A stretch of 64,000 nt of DNA from XN24 sp035514535 (GTDB lineage Bacteria; Pseudomonadota; Gammaproteobacteria; Steroidobacterales; XN24): NCBI GenBank assembly GCA_035514535.1, contig DATKAZ010000067.1:62001-126000 (forward strand), in the 5' to 3' direction. The translations under genes and the position numbers were made by a program. The notes under the pieces were generated by a model. It was given only the letters and a program-made list of their open reading frames with translations, had not been told where the DNA came from and searched no databases. Below are positions 43,190 to 53,347 of the stretch, in pieces; within the stretch, counting starts at the first letter, position 1, and each line of letters begins with the position of its first letter.

Positions 43190-44521
43190 CTATTCATGCA
43201 TATGCCGGATGACTGCTGCAGCGAATCCCCGCGTCCCGACCAGCTTCGCCCCCGGGACCAGGCGCTGCAGCTCCTCCTCCACGGTCTCCTTAGATTCCCC
43301 CGCTTTCGGCTTGCGGATCGCCTCGCGCAGCCGCGCCAGGTCAAAGGTCAGCTCGCGCGCGGCGATCGTCCTGGCGACACCGTGCAGGATATGGTCAGCG
43401 GCCTCGCGCCAGCCCAGGTACCTGAGCAGCATTTCCGCCGACAGGATGAGCGAGCCCGGATTGACGCGGTCCTTGCCGGCGAATCCGGGGGCCGTGCCGT
43501 GCGTCGCCTCGAACACGGCCACCGCATCGCCGATATTGGCGCCCGGCGCGATCCCGATCCCGCCTACCTGGGCTGCGAGCGCGTCGGAAATGTAGTCGCC
43601 GTTCAAGTTGAGCGTCGCGATGACGTCGTAGTCCTCGGGGTTGAGAAGGATCTGCTGCAGGAAGTTGTCCGCGATGACATCCTTGATGACGATCTCGCGC
43701 CCCGTGCGAGGATTGCTGAATGCAAGCCACGGTCCGTCACCGATCTCCTTTGCGCCAAATTCGTCGCGCGCGAGCTGGTAGCCCCAGTTGCGGAACGCGC
43801 CTTCCGTGTACTTCATGATGTTGCCCTTGTGGACCAGCGTCACGGAGCGGCGGTTTTCATCGACGGCATAGTTGATGGCCTTGCGGATGAGGCGCTGCGA
43901 GCCCTCCTTCGAGACCGGCTTGATCCCGAGGCCGGAACTCGACGGGAACCGGACCGCGTGGACGTTGAGCTCGTCCTGCAGGAACTTCATCAGTTTCTGC
44001 GCCTCGGGCGAGCCCGCGGGCCACTCGATTCCCGCGTAAATGTCCTCGGTGTTCTCGCGGAACACCGTCATCGCCACCAGCTCGGACTCTTTCATCGGCG
44101 TCCGGACGCCGGGAAAATGGCGAATCGGCCGGACGCAGGCATAGAGGTCGAGGCGCTGGCGAATCGAGACATTCAGTGAACGGAAGCCGCCACCGATAGG
44201 CGTGGCGAGCGGTCCCTTGATGGATACCACGTGCCGTTCCAGCGCATCGAGTGTTTCCTCGGGCAGGAACTGGCTGCTGCCATAAAGCCCGGTCGCCTTC
44301 TGCCCGGCATAGACCTCCATCCACGCGATGGCCCGGTCGTCCCCGTAAGCGTGCCGCACCGCGGCGTCGACCACCTCGCGGGCCGCCGGCATGACGTCTA
44401 CGCCGATGCCGTCGCCCTCGATGAACGGGATGATCGGCCGGTGGGGAACGTTCAGCGTGAAGTCGGGGTTCGCGGTGACCGGCTCGCCGCCGTCCGGGAG
44501 CCGGATGTGTTCATAGTGCAT
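43190..44521 (-). CDS. icd: NADP-dependent isocitrate dehydrogenase
   Basis: This 443-residue enzyme oxidatively decarboxylates isocitrate to 2-oxoglutarate. IPFIEGDGIGVDV opens the fold, and GGGFRSLNVSIRQRLDLYACVRP holds the substrate site with the serine that AceK phosphorylates in enteric bacteria (Ser115 here). VHKGNIMKYTEGAFR and the NLNGDYISDALAAQVGGIG to ATHGTAP region follow. ATG 44521 is used. It lies next to aceA and aceB, so the whole isocitrate branch point is in one place. Confidence 0.95.
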   Translation of the reverse strand: MHYEHIRLPDGGEPVTANPDFTLNVPHRPIIPFIEGDGIGVDVMPAAREVVDAAVRHAYGDDRAIAWMEVYAGQKATGLYGSSQFLPEETLDALERHVVSIKGPLATPIGGGFRSLNVSIRQRLDLYACVRPIRHFPGVRTPMKESELVAMTVFRENTEDIYAGIEWPAGSPEAQKLMKFLQDELNVHAVRFPSSSGLGIKPVSKEGSQRLIRKAINYAVDENRRSVTLVHKGNIMKYTEGAFRNWGYQLARDEFGAKEIGDGPWLAFSNPRTGREIVIKDVIADNFLQQILLNPEDYDVIATLNLNGDYISDALAAQVGGIGIAPGANIGDAVAVFEATHGTAPGFAGKDRVNPGSLILSAEMLLRYLGWREAADHILHGVARTIAARELTFDLARLREAIRKPKAGESKETVEEELQRLVPGAKLVGTRGFAAAVIRHMHE

Positions 44522-44558
44522 CAATAATCTTCCGCTGCGGAACTCTACCCTGGCCGAT

Positions 44559-45842
<1,284 letters not shown>

Positions 45843-45879
45843 CGCGCGTTCCTCTGTAAGTGATTTGCCCTGAGCCCCT

Positions 45880-47478
45880 TCAGTCGATGGCCTCGTAGGC
45901 CACCAGCGTCAGGAAGTCCATGCAATGCTGCTCGCCGGTGATCCGGTCGAGAAGCCCGGCCGCTTCGCGGTAGTTGCCCGACGCGAAGGCGTCTTCCCCT
46001 GCCTCGTTCCTGATCTTCGCCAGTTCTTCGTCACGAAACTGCTCGTAAAGAACGTAGGTGACCTTGCGCCCATCCGCCAGGACGCCCTGCGGGTGGCGAA
46101 TCCACTGCCAGATCTGCGCACGCGCGATCTCCGCGGTCGCCGCATCCTCCATCAGGTTGTACAGCGGCACGCAGCCGTTGCCGCTCAGCCAGGCCGCCAT
46201 GTACTGGATGCCGACGGAGATGTTGCTCCTCAGGCCGTCCTCGGTGATCTCGCCCGCGGGCACCTGCAAAAGGTCCGCCGCGCTCACCTCGACGTCCTCG
46301 CGCAGGCGCTCAAGCTGGTTCGGACCCGGCATGTGCTGGTCGAAAATGTCCATTGCCACTTGCACGAGGCCGGGATGCGCCACCCAGGTGCCATCGTGCC
46401 CGTCGCCCGCCTCGCGTTCCTTGTCCTCCCGGACCTTGCCGAGCGCGGCCTCGTTGGCTTCGGCATCGCCCTTGATCGGGATCTGCGCCGCCATCCCGCC
46501 GATCGCCAGCGCCCCGCGCCTGTGGCAGGTACGGATGACCAGTTGCGAATAGGAGCGCAGGAAATGCGTGGTCATCGTGACTTGCTGGCGATCCGGGAGG
46601 GTGAACTCCGGGAAGGCCTGGAATTTCTTGATGAAACTGAAGATGTAGTCCCAGCGACCGCAATTCAGCCCGACGATATGTTCCCTGAGCTCGTACAGGA
46701 TCTCGTCGATCTCGAACGCTGCCAGGATCGTCTCGATCAGCACGGTGCACTTGATGGTGCCCCGCTCCAGGCCGAGTGTGTCCTCCGCGAAACGAAACAC
46801 GTCCGCCCAGAGTCTTGCCTCGAGGTGGCTCTCCAGTTTCGGCAGATAGAAATACGGCCCTGAGCTTATGGCACGCGTCCCGGCCGCGTTGTGGAACAGG
46901 TAAAGCCCGAAGTCGAACAGCCCGCCGGGGACTTTCCGGCCGCCGACCTCTACGTGCTTCTCGTCCAGGTGCCAGCCGCGCGGCCGCACGATCAGGGTTG
47001 CGACATCTTCATTGAGCCGATATCGCTTGCCCTCGGGAGAAGTGAAGCTGATGGTGCGGGCCACGGCATCCCGCAGCGCGATCTGGCCGAGCACGAGGTT
47101 GTCCCAGGTCGGCGTCATCGAGTCCTCGAAGTCGGCCATGAAGACCTTCGCACCGGAATTCAGCGCGTTGATGATCATTTTGCGATCGACCGGCCCGGTA
47201 ATTTCCACGCGCCGGTCCAGCAGGTCCGCGGGAATTTCGCCCACGCGCCAGTCGTCGGCCCGGATGGCCGCCGTCTCTGGCAGGAAATCCGGCATCTTGC
47301 CGGCATCGATCTCCGCCTGGCGCGTCTCGCGACGCCGCAAGAGGTCCTCGACCTGGGGGGCGAAGCGCCTTGCCAGCGCGGCGACGAAGCCCATCGCGTC
47401 GGGCGAAAGCACGGCCTCGTACCCTTCGCGAATGGGCCCTCGAATATCGTAGTCAGCGTCCGTGGGGGTGCGGGTCAT
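45880..47478 (-). CDS. aceB: malate synthase A
   Basis: This 532-residue enzyme condenses glyoxylate with acetyl-CoA. Features include DFEDSMTPTWDNLV, RPRGWHLDEKHV, KCTVLIETILAAFEIDEILY, GLNCGRWDYIFSFIKKF and the catalytic region GIQYMAAWLSGNGCVPLYNLMEDAATAE (residues 420-447). It is the first gene of the glyoxylate run. ATG 47478 gives the usual AceB length. Confidence 0.95.
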   Translation of the reverse strand: MTRTPTDADYDIRGPIREGYEAVLSPDAMGFVAALARRFAPQVEDLLRRRETRQAEIDAGKMPDFLPETAAIRADDWRVGEIPADLLDRRVEITGPVDRKMIINALNSGAKVFMADFEDSMTPTWDNLVLGQIALRDAVARTISFTSPEGKRYRLNEDVATLIVRPRGWHLDEKHVEVGGRKVPGGLFDFGLYLFHNAAGTRAISSGPYFYLPKLESHLEARLWADVFRFAEDTLGLERGTIKCTVLIETILAAFEIDEILYELREHIVGLNCGRWDYIFSFIKKFQAFPEFTLPDRQQVTMTTHFLRSYSQLVIRTCHRRGALAIGGMAAQIPIKGDAEANEAALGKVREDKEREAGDGHDGTWVAHPGLVQVAMDIFDQHMPGPNQLERLREDVEVSAADLLQVPAGEITEDGLRSNISVGIQYMAAWLSGNGCVPLYNLMEDAATAEIARAQIWQWIRHPQGVLADGRKVTYVLYEQFRDEELAKIRNEAGEDAFASGNYREAAGLLDRITGEQHCMDFLTLVAYEAID

Positions 47479-47673
47479 GGCTTGCCTTCACTTGCCGGGC
47501 CAGGTCTTGCGCAGCACCGGGCGATATGCAAATTCGCCTCCGCTGCCACCCGGCTGCCGGCCAGGGACAGTGGTTTTCTGCACTGCGTCATATTAGTGCG
47601 CGAGGACCGCCAATGCAAAAAACGCGGCGTGCGGCCGTCGTGGTGCCGGCCGGCGTCACCACACGATCCGGGC

Positions 47674-48786
47674 TCAGTTCGAGCCGGCTGCGAGCTGGTT
47701 GCGCACGAACTCGAGCTGGCCGACATAGGTCCCGCGGCTCGGATCGTCTGCCGCGGCGAGGGCGACGGCGCGGGCAAATGACTGCTCGGCCTCTGCGGTG
47801 CGCCCAAGCCGGCGCAGGATGCGCCCGTGTGCCGCGTGGAAGCGCGCGGCCTGCTCGGGAAACTCCGTGACCGCATCGCGGGCCCGCTTCTCAGCCTCTT
47901 CAAGCAGGATGTCCGATGGTGCCCGGAAGGCGAGATAAAGGTAGTCGGCCGTCGTACCGGGATCATCGCTGTCGAGGTAGGTCTCGCGAATCATCTCCAG
48001 GGCAGCTTCGTGCTCTCGCAGCGACAGCAGGGACCAGGTGCGAGCGTACGCGTAGCTCGAATCCTCCCGACCCTCGGGAAAGTCTTCCGCCCACGTCACG
48101 AGCTCGGCGAGCGTGCGGCGATGGTCCTTCTCCACTCGCTGGGTCGGGCCTACGATGGCCTCCAGTGCGATCGCCCGGCGCTCCTCCGCCGAGAGTTCCG
48201 GCCGCAGCAACAGTGACCGGTAGACACGTCGCGCCGCTTCCGCGTCGCCCGCAGCCAGGAAGGCGATCGCCAGGCCCTGCATCGATTCGATGTCGTTCCG
48301 CTCGCGCAGCCGGGCCTGCGCCTCGGCGATCGCGTCATGTCCGGCGGCGGCGCCCGCCAGCCGCTGCAGGTAGTCGTCCGAGTAGCCGACAATGGCCGTG
48401 ACCTGCCGGGCATCGCCCAGGCGCCGGTCGCCCGGGCGCGGGTCGAGCAGCAGCGTGGTTGGCGTGCCGAGGAAGCCCAGGCCCTGTGCCGCGATGATGC
48501 CCGCGTCCGGCTCGTCGTAGCCCAGCATCTCCAGCACCAGCCAGTCGTCCGTCAGGGTCGAGATTTCAGCGGCGGCGGCGTTCCTGAGGAGGTCACGATC
48601 CAGCGCAATGCAGCCCGGACACCAGTCCGGTTGCGTGATCACCACCATGATGAGCCGGTCGGCTGCGGCGGCTTCCGCCACCAGGGCATCAAGATTCTCA
48701 CCGGACCAGTCCGCAAACCGGACAGCGGCGGCCGCGGGGCCGGACAGCACCAGCAGCGATATGAGCAGCAGGATGTTGCGCGGCAC
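47674..48786 (-). CDS. secreted thioredoxin-fold protein with TPR-like C-terminus
   Basis: This 370-residue protein has a signal peptide (ILLLISLLVLSGPAAAA), a thioredoxin-like domain with QPDWCPGCIALDRD as the CxxC redox pair near residue 60 and GFLGTPTTLLLD as the cis-proline segment, then about 220 helical residues with degenerate tetratricopeptide repeats. It is probably a periplasmic disulfide or reductase protein. GTG 48786 with GGAGA upstream starts the signal peptide; a longer frame exists but adds no signal-like sequence. Confidence 0.72.
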   Translation of the reverse strand: MPRNILLLISLLVLSGPAAAAVRFADWSGENLDALVAEAAAADRLIMVVITQPDWCPGCIALDRDLLRNAAAAEISTLTDDWLVLEMLGYDEPDAGIIAAQGLGFLGTPTTLLLDPRPGDRRLGDARQVTAIVGYSDDYLQRLAGAAAGHDAIAEAQARLRERNDIESMQGLAIAFLAAGDAEAARRVYRSLLLRPELSAEERRAIALEAIVGPTQRVEKDHRRTLAELVTWAEDFPEGREDSSYAYARTWSLLSLREHEAALEMIRETYLDSDDPGTTADYLYLAFRAPSDILLEEAEKRARDAVTEFPEQAARFHAAHGRILRRLGRTAEAEQSFARAVALAAADDPSRGTYVGQLEFVRNQLAAGSN

Positions 48787-48865
48787 GCGACGTTCTCCAG
48801 TCAGGCAGGGCCCGGCATTCAGGAAGTCGGACATTTGAATCGGCACCCGGTTCCCGGGCGGCGGA

Positions 48866-50518
48866 TCAGCGCCCTGCCCGCTGGGCGTCCCGCAGTGCCC
48901 TGAATTCGTTTCCATCAACCCAGTTGGGCCAGGCGCTCGAGTTGGCGATCGCCAGGCCGATATCGAAATAAAGTTTGAGGTCCGCGGCACCGCCACGCCA
49001 ATCGTGGTCCGGGGAATACTCGTCGGTCGCCTGGTGATAGCGCTCCGAGTTGTAGTTTCCGGCGAGTTCGAGCCCACGCTCCCGACCGCCTTCGACCAGG
49101 TCACGGCCCATGTTCGGATATAGCGCGGGCACGCCCCGCTTGGCGAAATTGAAGTGATCCGAGCGATAGTAGACACCCGCCTCGGGCCGCTGGTCCGGCT
49201 TCACCTGCCGGCCGTGCGCCGCGGCGGCCTGGTCGACGAACTCGTCGAGTTCGGAAGCACCGTAACCGACAACCGCGATGTCGCGCGTCGGCCCCATGTA
49301 ATTCAGGACATCGACGTTGACCACCGCCACCGTCTGCTCGAGCGGCACCACCGGGTGCGCGGCGTAGTAGGCGGAGCCGAGCAGCCCCTGCTCCTCCGCA
49401 GTGACCGCGACGAACAGCACGCTGCGTTCCGGGGGCGGATCGAGCTGCGCATACGCCTCCGCAAGCAGCAACAGGCCGGCCGTGCCCGAGGCGTTGTCGA
49501 CGGCCCCGTTGAAAATCTCGTCGCCTTCCCGGCCGAGGTGGTCCCAATGGGCCGTAAACACGACGTACTCATCGGGGCGCTGCGCACCCGGCACGAGCGC
49601 CACGACGTTGTGCGAGACCGATTCACTGATCACGCTGCGCACGCGCAAGTTTGCGCGCAGGTCGCCCAGCAGGCGGGGCTCGAAGCCGGGGCGCAGCGCC
49701 GCGGCCTTGAGCGCATCGAAGTTTTCCCCCGCGGCGGCGAACAGCCGCCGCGCCGTCGCCGCCGTGATCCAGCCTTCCGCGGCGCAGCGAGACATGTTTC
49801 CGTCGGCGCCGCGCAGTCCGAAACGCTCGCCCGCACCCTGCGCGACGACGGCCCAGCCATAGCTCGCCGGTTCCGTTTCGTGCACGACGATGATCGCCGC
49901 CGCGCCTTGCCGGGCCGCTTCCTCGAACTTGTATGTCCAACGCCCGTAGTAGGTCATCGCCCTGCCGGTAAACAGCGCGGGGTCGCCGGTGGCGAAGCCG
50001 GGGTCGTTGACCAGGACGACCACGGTCTTGCCGCGTACATCGAGCCCGGCGTAGTCGTTCCAGTCATATTCGGGGGCCACGATGCCGTAGCCGGCGAACA
50101 CGACGGGGCTGTCGGCCACTGAAACGTCGTCGGTCAGGCGCCGTGTCCACAACACCATTTCTTCCCGGTACTCCAGGTCGGCGGCAAAGTCGTTGCCGCG
50201 CACGCTGAACGCGGGATCCGTCTCGAGGGTCCAGGAGACCAGCGGCACCGGCTGCAGGAAGCCCGCCTCGCTGCCCGCCACCGCCCCGGCAGCGGTGAAA
50301 GCCCTCTGCAGATAGTCGAGCGTCAGCTTTTCGCCGGCCGACCCCGGCCACCGGCCTTCGAATTCATCCGACGCGAGCACGGAGATGTGGCGATGCAGGG
50401 CAGCATCACTGATCGGGCCCGGTGGGGCGGCCGCGACGAAGCCGCATTGCAGGGCCGACACGGTGAATGCGAGGGCAAGCAGGCCGCCATGTCGTGCCTT
50501 GCGTGCACTGCGGGTCAT
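48866..50518 (-). CDS. M28 family metallopeptidase, secreted
   Basis: This 550-residue protein has a signal peptide (GLLALAFTVSALQCGFVAAA), a PA domain inserted around residues 130-260 (VVFAGYGIVAPEYDWNDYAG, KTVVVLVNDPGF), and an M28 zinc site: TAHWDHLG, VDNASGTAGLLLLAEAY, AVTAEEQGLLGS (catalytic EE), VVNVDVLNY and the last His in NSERYHQATDEYSP. It is an aminopeptidase-type enzyme of the periplasm or exterior. ATG 50518 starts the signal peptide. Confidence 0.9.
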   Translation of the reverse strand: MTRSARKARHGGLLALAFTVSALQCGFVAAAPPGPISDAALHRHISVLASDEFEGRWPGSAGEKLTLDYLQRAFTAAGAVAGSEAGFLQPVPLVSWTLETDPAFSVRGNDFAADLEYREEMVLWTRRLTDDVSVADSPVVFAGYGIVAPEYDWNDYAGLDVRGKTVVVLVNDPGFATGDPALFTGRAMTYYGRWTYKFEEAARQGAAAIIVVHETEPASYGWAVVAQGAGERFGLRGADGNMSRCAAEGWITAATARRLFAAAGENFDALKAAALRPGFEPRLLGDLRANLRVRSVISESVSHNVVALVPGAQRPDEYVVFTAHWDHLGREGDEIFNGAVDNASGTAGLLLLAEAYAQLDPPPERSVLFVAVTAEEQGLLGSAYYAAHPVVPLEQTVAVVNVDVLNYMGPTRDIAVVGYGASELDEFVDQAAAAHGRQVKPDQRPEAGVYYRSDHFNFAKRGVPALYPNMGRDLVEGGRERGLELAGNYNSERYHQATDEYSPDHDWRGGAADLKLYFDIGLAIANSSAWPNWVDGNEFRALRDAQRAGR

Positions 50519-50649
50519 GGCGTTCCCGCCCCGGCGATCATGCTTGTCCAATGAGTGCCTCCAGTCAGTTGCCGACGATCCGAGGCCCCATGATGCCAGA
50601 GAATATCGTCCCGGCGCGTGGCGCGACGTGATGGTCCCGGCCGAGCTGC

Positions 50650-52002
50650 TCAGCGGCCGCGAAGCTCCGCGATCCGCATCGCGAGTTCGAGCGCCTGTTC
50701 GTAGTTCAGTCGCGGGTCCACCTGAGAAAGGTAGGCACGCGCCAGATCGCTCTCGGTCAGGCCGCGGGCGCCACCGATGCATTCGGTGACGTCGTCGCCG
50801 GTGAGTTCGAAGTGTACGCCACCGAGGTAGCTGCCGAGTTCCTCGTGGATCCGGAAGGCCTGTTCCACTTCGGCAAGGATCTTGTCGAAACTGCGCGTCT
50901 TGATGCCGCTGCTCGTCGTCTCGGTATTGCCGTGCATCGGGTCACAGACCCACAGGACGGTCGCGCCGCTCGACCGGACGGCCTCGACCATCGGCGGCAG
51001 GTGCGTGGCGATGTTCGTCGAGCCGAAACGGTGAATCAGGGTCAATCGGCCCGGCTCGTTGTCCGGATTGAGCGTCTCGATCAACGCCTGCAGCCAGTCG
51101 ATGCTCATCCCGGTACCGACCTTGACCGCGATCGGGTTGGCGATGCCGCGGAAATACTCCACGTGCGCGCCGTCGACCTGCGCCGTACGCATCCCGATCC
51201 AGGGGTAATGCGTCGACAGGTTGTACCAGCGTCCGCGCCGCTCGATGAACCGCGTCTGGGCCTGCTCGTAGGGCAGGTGCAGTCCCTCGTGGGACGCAAA
51301 AAAATCGATGCGTCGCGTGCGGTGCACGGGCTGGCCCGAGATGAACTCGAAGAAATCCATGGAATCGGTGATGCTCCGGACGATGCGCTTGTAGGCCTTC
51401 TCGAACGGCGTCGATTGCGCGAAGCCGATGTCCCAGTACTCGGGGTGGTGCAGGTCTGCGAACCCGCCTTCCGCGAGGGCGCGCACGAAATTCAGGGTCA
51501 GTGCCGCCCGCTGATAGCCGACCAGCATGAGCTCCGGATCCGGCGTCCGGTCCTTGAGCGTGAAGCCGTTGCGGTTCACCAGGTCGCCGCGGTAGCTGGG
51601 CAGGGTCTCGCCGTCGCGCGTCTCCTTGTCCGCGGACCGCGGCTTGGCGTATTGCCCCGCCATGCGCCCGACCCTGATGACGGGCTTCTTCAGGCTGTGG
51701 AGCAACACGACGCTGACCTGCAGCAGGATTTTCAGCTTGCGGGCGATCTGGTCCGAGTTGCAGTCCTCGAAATTTTCCGCGCAGTCTCCGCCCTGGAGGA
51801 GGAAGGCCTCGCCGCGCTGGGCGCGCGCAATCTGCTGCTGCAAGGCCTCCACTTCCCACGATACGACCAGCGGGGGAAGGCGGCTGAGGCACGCGACCAC
51901 GGCCGCGACGGCGTCGGCGTCCGGGTACAGGGGCTGCTGTCCGGCGACTTTGGCCTGCCAGCTGGCGGGGTGCCAGTCGAGATGTGAGGGTCGTGCGGTC
52001 AT
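50650..52002 (-). CDS. class II 3-deoxy-7-phosphoheptulonate synthase
   Basis: This 450-residue enzyme condenses PEP and erythrose-4-phosphate, the first shikimate step. Class II motifs include LLQGGDCAENFEDCNSDQI, RVGRMAGQYAKPRS, SHEGLHLPYEQA, VKVGTGMS, HRFGSTNIATHLPP and VCDPMHGNTET (metal and PEP ligands). Its ATG 52002 is divergent from the saccharopine dehydrogenase gene with 180 bases between. Confidence 0.94.
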   Translation of the reverse strand: MTARPSHLDWHPASWQAKVAGQQPLYPDADAVAAVVACLSRLPPLVVSWEVEALQQQIARAQRGEAFLLQGGDCAENFEDCNSDQIARKLKILLQVSVVLLHSLKKPVIRVGRMAGQYAKPRSADKETRDGETLPSYRGDLVNRNGFTLKDRTPDPELMLVGYQRAALTLNFVRALAEGGFADLHHPEYWDIGFAQSTPFEKAYKRIVRSITDSMDFFEFISGQPVHRTRRIDFFASHEGLHLPYEQAQTRFIERRGRWYNLSTHYPWIGMRTAQVDGAHVEYFRGIANPIAVKVGTGMSIDWLQALIETLNPDNEPGRLTLIHRFGSTNIATHLPPMVEAVRSSGATVLWVCDPMHGNTETTSSGIKTRSFDKILAEVEQAFRIHEELGSYLGGVHFELTGDDVTECIGGARGLTESDLARAYLSQVDPRLNYEQALELAMRIAELRGR

Positions 52003-52182
52003 GCGCCAATCGTACCGCGCAATGCCGCAGTGCAAAAGCGCCGCGGCAACCGGGCCCCGCTGGCGCCCCGCGCGGCGAGCCGCGATACTGTCCGGATAGC
52101 CGCGAGCCCGCTCCACTGGAGACCGGGCTCGCCGTACATGCGGAACCGGCCACGCCCCGGTCCCAGCCTAGGGAGCCTCCAT

Positions 52183-53346
52183 ATGCATCGAGTACTTGTT
52201 CTCGGGGCCGGCAAGATCGGCGCCCTGATCTCCGGCTTGCTCGGCGAGTCCGGCGATTACGACGTCGATTTGGCCGACCTCGACGGCGCCACGGCCGAAG
52301 CCGTCGCCCGGGCCCATGGCCTGGAAAACGTGCACGCCTTCGGCCTTGACGCGACGGATGCGCGCGCCCTTGCCGCCCATCTCGACGCGCATCCGGCCAA
52401 TGCCGTCATTTCCGGCCTGCCCTACTTCTGCAATGTGCCCGTGGCTCAGGTCGCCAGGGCGCGCGGCATGCACTACTTCGATCTCACCGAGGACGTGGCG
52501 GTAACCGAGCAGGTGCGCGAGCTGGCGGAGGGCGCCGCCACGGCCTTTGCGCCGCAATGCGGCCTTGCACCCGGTTTCGTGAGCATCGCGGCCAACGAGC
52601 TGGCGGGACATTTCGACGAAGTGCACACGGTCAAGCTGCGCGTCGGCGCCCTGCCCCAGCACCCGAACAACGTCCTCAAGTATTCCCTCACGTGGTCGAC
52701 CGACGGGCTGATCAACGAGTACGGCAATATGTGCCAGAGCGTGGAGGACGGCCATGTCATCAAGGTCCTGCCACTCGAGGGGCTTGAGGAAATCGAGATC
52801 GACGGCACGCTCTACGAGGCCTTCAATACGTCGGGCGGCCTCGGTTCGATGGCCGACTCGTGGCGCGGCCGCGTGCACGAAATGAACTACAAGACCATGC
52901 GCTACCCCGGGCACTGCGGGCAGATGCGCCTGCTGATGAACGGGCTGAAGCTGAATCACGACCGGGATACGCTCAAGCGCATCCTCGAAACCGCGGTGCC
53001 GCGCACGCTGCAGGACGTGGTGATCGTCTATGTCTCGGTCGTCGGCCTGCAGGACGGCGAGCTGCGCGAGGAGAACTACGTCAACAAGGTCTACCCGCAG
53101 ATCGTCGCGGGGCGGCTCTGGTCGGCGATCCAGGTCACTACCGCAGCGGGCGTGTGCGCCGTCGCGGACCTGGTCCTTCGTGATCCGAACTCGTATCGCG
53201 GCTACGTTACGCAGGAAAGCTTTCGTCTCGGCGATGTGCTCGACAACCGCTTTGGCGGGTTCTACGCGCACGGCGGCACCAATGCCGTATCGGCGCAGCT
53301 GATCTCGACCGGCGAAGTCGGGCACCAACGTGCAAAGGGGGAATGA
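52183..53346 (+). CDS. saccharopine dehydrogenase family protein
   Basis: This 387-residue protein has an N-terminal Rossmann fold (VLVLGAGKIGALISGLL) and the saccharopine-reductase/dehydrogenase core (GLAPGFVSIAANELAG, TSGGLGSMADSWRGRV, MNYKTMRYPGHCGQM). With the adjacent antiquitin-type aldehyde dehydrogenase it probably converts saccharopine to glutamate and aminoadipate semialdehyde in lysine catabolism. A separate lysine-ketoglutarate reductase is not visible in the window. ATG 52183 fits the Rossmann start. Confidence 0.87.
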   Translation: MHRVLVLGAGKIGALISGLLGESGDYDVDLADLDGATAEAVARAHGLENVHAFGLDATDARALAAHLDAHPANAVISGLPYFCNVPVAQVARARGMHYFDLTEDVAVTEQVRELAEGAATAFAPQCGLAPGFVSIAANELAGHFDEVHTVKLRVGALPQHPNNVLKYSLTWSTDGLINEYGNMCQSVEDGHVIKVLPLEGLEEIEIDGTLYEAFNTSGGLGSMADSWRGRVHEMNYKTMRYPGHCGQMRLLMNGLKLNHDRDTLKRILETAVPRTLQDVVIVYVSVVGLQDGELREENYVNKVYPQIVAGRLWSAIQVTTAAGVCAVADLVLRDPNSYRGYVTQESFRLGDVLDNRFGGFYAHGGTNAVSAQLISTGEVGHQRAKGE

Positions 53347-53347
53347 G